Assembly: GCA_902705835.1 (NCBI GenBank)
Contig: CACSIN010000001.1
Span: forward strand, 628,323 to 692,244
Length of the DNA: 63,922 bases
Direction of reading: 5' to 3'
Origin: BD1-7 clade bacterium
GTDB taxonomy: Bacteria; Pseudomonadota; Gammaproteobacteria; Pseudomonadales; DT-91
Made by a program: the position numbers and the translations under genes. The notes below the pieces were generated by a model. It was not told the DNA's origin. It saw only the letters and a list, made by a program, of their open reading frames with translations, and ran no database searches. Positions 61,562 to 63,922 of this stretch are shown piece by piece; position 1 is the stretch's first letter; each line of letters begins with the position of its first letter.

Positions 61562-62654
61562 TCGATTACAGGTTGCCATCACCCGTTCACTACCCGGTTT
61601 TCAGCTGGATATGCAGCTTGATCTGCCGGCCGAAGGGGTTACGGCGATATACGGGCCTTCAGGCTCAGGTAAAACCTCTTTATTGCGGGCCATAGCTGGT
61701 CTTGATCCGGTTGCTGGGGAGATCAATTATCGTGGCAAGACTTGGCTTGATAGCCATCGTTCGCGGCCAATTAGTGTGCCTTGCCATCAGCGTCATATTG
61801 GGTATGTATTTCAGGAATCCAGCTTATTGTCGCATTTGGATGTGGCGGGCAATATAGCGTTTGCTCGCAGGCGATGTCCCCGACGTTTGCCGGCCGATGA
61901 GGAGGTGAGGATACTGACGCTGCTCGGTATTGAGCCGTTGTTAACAAAACCGGTAGCGGTATTATCCGGCGGTGAACGTCAGCGGGTGGCCATTGCCCGT
62001 GCGTTGATCAGTAATCCGTCGCTATTATTGATGGACGAACCACTGGCCGCACTGGACGATACGCGTCGACGCGACATTCTAGCTTTGTTGAAGCAAGTGA
62101 AGGCACATACACGCGTGCCGATGTTGTATGTGAGCCACAATAATGCCGAAGTGGCGTATTTAGCCGATCAGTTGGTGCTTGTCGATAATGGTCAGGTAAC
62201 AGCCAGTGGCGCACTGGCTGACACGCTGGTTGATCACCTGTTGGCGGAACCGATGGTAGTGTTGACGGGTGAAGTGGCGGCTTTGCATGAAAAATGGCAG
62301 ATGGCAGAAGTTCGTTTAGTCAGTGGGCAATCGGCAGCGGCTGTGGCTTCAGTAGCTGAGAATACACGGCTTTGGTTGCCCGCATCGAATGTGTCGCCCG
62401 GTGACGCCGTACGTTTGCAAATTCTTGCTCGTGACGTGAGCATTTCACTGTCGCCAGCGAAAGATTCCAGTATTCAGAATATTCTACCGGCGTGTATTGA
62501 AAAAATTTCGCAAAACTCCAACTGCATCATGGTAACCCTGCGAGTAAACGGGCAGGCTATGCTGGCGCAGTTGAGCTTGAGAGCGCTGTCGCGGTTACCG
62601 TTGACCGAAGGACTGAATTGTTGGGTGCAGGTGAAGTCTGTGGCCCTGATTTGA
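61554..62654 (+). CDS. modC: Molybdate ABC transporter ATPase
   Basis: The 366-residue protein has Walker A GPSGSGKTSLL (about residues 35-45), the Q-loop, ABC signature LSGGERQRVAIARAL and Walker B LLLMDEPLAAL, then a C-terminal TOBE (molybdate-binding) domain (about 290-366) of the mod type. It powers uptake. The start at 61554 is set by the overlap with modB (ATGACTGA) and gives the family length. A longer frame upstream lies in modB. Confidence 0.95.
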   Translation: MTDRLQVAITRSLPGFQLDMQLDLPAEGVTAIYGPSGSGKTSLLRAIAGLDPVAGEINYRGKTWLDSHRSRPISVPCHQRHIGYVFQESSLLSHLDVAGNIAFARRRCPRRLPADEEVRILTLLGIEPLLTKPVAVLSGGERQRVAIARALISNPSLLLMDEPLAALDDTRRRDILALLKQVKAHTRVPMLYVSHNNAEVAYLADQLVLVDNGQVTASGALADTLVDHLLAEPMVVLTGEVAALHEKWQMAEVRLVSGQSAAAVASVAENTRLWLPASNVSPGDAVRLQILARDVSISLSPAKDSSIQNILPACIEKISQNSNCIMVTLRVNGQAMLAQLSLRALSRLPLTEGLNCWVQVKSVALI

Positions 62655-62687
62655 AAATATTGATAAGTGTGAATGAGGGTAGTTGTC

Positions 62688-63113
62688 GTGAAACAATCAT
62701 GGATCAGTGGTTTTCTTACTTTTATGCTGATATTAGCGATGCCGGTATTGGCATCCGTACCGACGATGCACAATGCTGATGCAAGTAACGCGCCTGAAGC
62801 AGTGCAGCGTATCGTTTGGATTGATGTTCGTTCGAAGGCAGAGCATTTTATCGACCGTATTGACGGCGACATGCGCACTGATTGGGAGGCGATTGTTCCT
62901 TTTGCAGAGAGTCAGTTTAGCGATAAAACCCAACCGATTGCATTATATTGCCGCAGTGGTAATCGTGCCGGAAAAGCTAAGGCAGCGCTGGAAGCAGCCG
63001 GATTTACATCGGTAATCAATGCCGGGAGTATTGGCGAAGCCCGTGCTGCACGAACGACGGAGTTGGCGGCTGAACAGTGCCAGAAAGGCGATAGTACAAC
63101 GGAAGGTTGTTAG
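62688..63113 (+). CDS. Secreted rhodanese-like protein
   Basis: The 141-residue protein has a signal peptide (about 1-25, ending LASV) and a rhodanese domain with active Cys in ALYCRSGNRAGKAKAAL. The family resembles periplasmic PspE-type sulfurtransferases. The start is GTG at 62688 with AGGG 8 nt upstream; an ATG five codons earlier lacks a ribosome site. It follows modC by 33 bp and is probably co-transcribed, suggesting sulfur transfer linked to molybdenum-enzyme biogenesis, which is inference. Confidence 0.75.
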   Translation: MKQSWISGFLTFMLILAMPVLASVPTMHNADASNAPEAVQRIVWIDVRSKAEHFIDRIDGDMRTDWEAIVPFAESQFSDKTQPIALYCRSGNRAGKAKAALEAAGFTSVINAGSIGEARAARTTELAAEQCQKGDSTTEGC

Positions 63114-63200
63114 TCTGCGTTGGGCTGGAGGGTAACGATTTGTGTTGAATGATTTGCTGACAAATCTGCTTCCCATCATTGGCGCTTTGCTTCAAACTCT

Positions 63201-63220
63201 GCAGCCTTCCTTTAGGCTGC
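63201..63220. repeat. Hairpin between rhodanese and methyltransferase genes
   Basis: GCAGCC and GGCTGC flank an 8-nt loop. No T-run follows on either strand. It ends 20 bp before the methyltransferase start and may affect its translation, or be chance. Confidence 0.35.
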
Positions 63221-63239
63221 AAATACGAGCAAAGTGCCG

Positions 63240-63869
63240 ATGAGCCGGATCCGACAATCCCAGGACAAACACATTATTGATGCCTACGGCGTTAAAGCCT
63301 TGAAAGCCGCTCATGCGGATGTTCAAAAGCTCAAACGCCACGGTAAGTTGCCGACTATTCATGGTAATAAGGTCTGGGCGTCTTGCTACGCCATTATGGA
63401 TTACCTGCAGTTGTATCCGCTGGCAGAGAACAGTCGAGTTTTAGATGTGGGTTGCGGCTGGGGCGTTCTTGCGGCGTGGTTGGCAAAACAGGGGGCTGAC
63501 GTCGTTGGTGTCGATGCCGATCGACACATCGGAGATTACTTCGCTCTAACAGCCGAGATAAACGATGTTGAGATGCAATTCGAGCATTCATCGTTCGAGA
63601 AAATCACTGGAAGCGATCTTTCTACCTTTAATGTACTTGCTGGGTCAGATATCTGTTTCTGGGATGAACTGACGCCGGTGATTTTTAGTCTGATTGAGCG
63701 TGCCCTCAGTAACGGTGTTACTCGGGTTTATATTGCGGATCCAGGTCGGCCACCGTTCTGGAGCTTGGCGGACCAATGTGCAGAAGCGTTCTACGGCACG
63801 GTTGAAACCATCGAGTTGACGGAACCGAGAAAATCCAGCAAGTATCTATTGGTTATTCACGACGATTAA
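63240..63869 (+). CDS. Class I SAM-dependent methyltransferase
   Basis: The 209-residue protein has a Rossmann methyltransferase domain: motif I RVLDVGCGWGVLAAWL (about residues 64-79), acidic VGVDADRHI, then a short C-terminal half. The family resembles ETFB-lysine or small-molecule methyltransferases (start KHIIDAYGVKALKAAHADV), but the target is unknown. I chose 63240 because the ATG precedes the conserved start; a GTG two codons earlier is possible. It is about 125 bp downstream of the rhodanese gene. Confidence 0.8.
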   Translation: MSRIRQSQDKHIIDAYGVKALKAAHADVQKLKRHGKLPTIHGNKVWASCYAIMDYLQLYPLAENSRVLDVGCGWGVLAAWLAKQGADVVGVDADRHIGDYFALTAEINDVEMQFEHSSFEKITGSDLSTFNVLAGSDICFWDELTPVIFSLIERALSNGVTRVYIADPGRPPFWSLADQCAEAFYGTVETIELTEPRKSSKYLLVIHDD

Positions 63870-63922
63870 TTGCCGTCTGCGGGTAGAGTTCTGCAGCTTG
63901 GGGTAATCTCAACCGCACTGAT

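Noticed and set aside
1-63922. tRNA, rRNA, IS elements, prophage or integron sites
   Set aside because: I looked for tRNA T-loop signatures, transposase motifs and integrases while reading and found none; an automated scan would be more sensitive.

Overview
The window comes from a gammaproteobacterium, most likely a marine, Oceanospirillales-like one. Supporting evidence: a ThiI with a C-terminal rhodanese domain, CmoM, an NtrC/sigma-54-controlled glnA, a GacA/UvrY-type box upstream of a CsrB-like RNA, and gammaproteobacterial families such as DUF6482, DUF2489 and the yjfIJKLMC operon. The genus cannot be fixed from sequence reading alone. I see no rRNA, tRNA, insertion sequence, prophage or CRISPR array. 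It reads as a chromosomal stretch of mostly vertically inherited genes.

Layout. 1-2083 (-): 5' part of a large kelch/BNR-repeat lipoprotein that runs off the left edge. 2.3-4.1 kb: glnA with its sigma-54 promoter and NtrC sites. 4.1-7.3 kb (+): thiI and a GMC oxidoreductase. 7.5-8.4 kb (-): glycosyltransferase-like protein. 8.6-13.2 kb (-): a metal (probably zinc) uptake cluster made of a His-rich secreted peptide, a His-rich propeller-like lipoprotein with an expanding Glu-His-Glu tract, a ZnuD-like TonB receptor and a styrene-oxide-isomerase-like membrane protein. 13.4-19.5 kb: unlinked genes, including a degenerate Mrr-like protein, DUF6482, a DUF1653/beta-barrel pair, a DUF4136-like lipoprotein, a papain-like protease, a CoA-binding protein and a methyltransferase. 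19.5-28.9 kb (-): a five-gene operon of two circularly permuted ATP-grasp proteins, alpha-E domains and two transglutaminases. 29-34.8 kb (-): DUF1631, a secreted beta-gamma-crystallin/PI-PLC fusion, and a DUF6471-Nmad3 pair. 35-40.2 kb (+): a complete yjfIJKLMC-type PspA/ATP-grasp operon with a K+ channel inserted. 40.2-44.4 kb: Mpo1-like, Hsp20, GNAT, GPx, DCC and DUF2452 genes.

The most striking element lies at about 45.26-44.50 kb on the minus strand. It is a non-coding stretch of about 760 nt with 48 GGA motifs on one strand against one on the other. Many of these sit in loops of short perfect hairpins. An 18-bp GacA/UvrY-type palindrome precedes it and an intrinsic terminator ends it. 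I read it as an unusually large CsrB/RsmZ-type RNA that sequesters the translational regulator CsrA/RsmA. Directly upstream on the same strand (50.3-45.4 kb) is a DUF3348-DUF802-OmpA-DUF2894 operon. It encodes a MotA/ExbB-like plus MotB/OmpA-like motor with a long coiled-coil tail, resembling ZorAB in overall architecture.

Right end: cmoM, DUF2489, a voltage-gated K+ channel with a C-terminal zinc ribbon, the AmmeMemoRadiSam trio (amrA, amrB, amrS), a COG0523 metal GTPase, gltS, an SDR, a cysteine-free sirtuin, modABC, a secreted rhodanese and a class I methyltransferase. Recurring themes are zinc handling (TonB cluster, COG0523), ATP-grasp/transglutaminase peptide chemistry with PspA-type membrane maintenance, and post-transcriptional control through CsrA.
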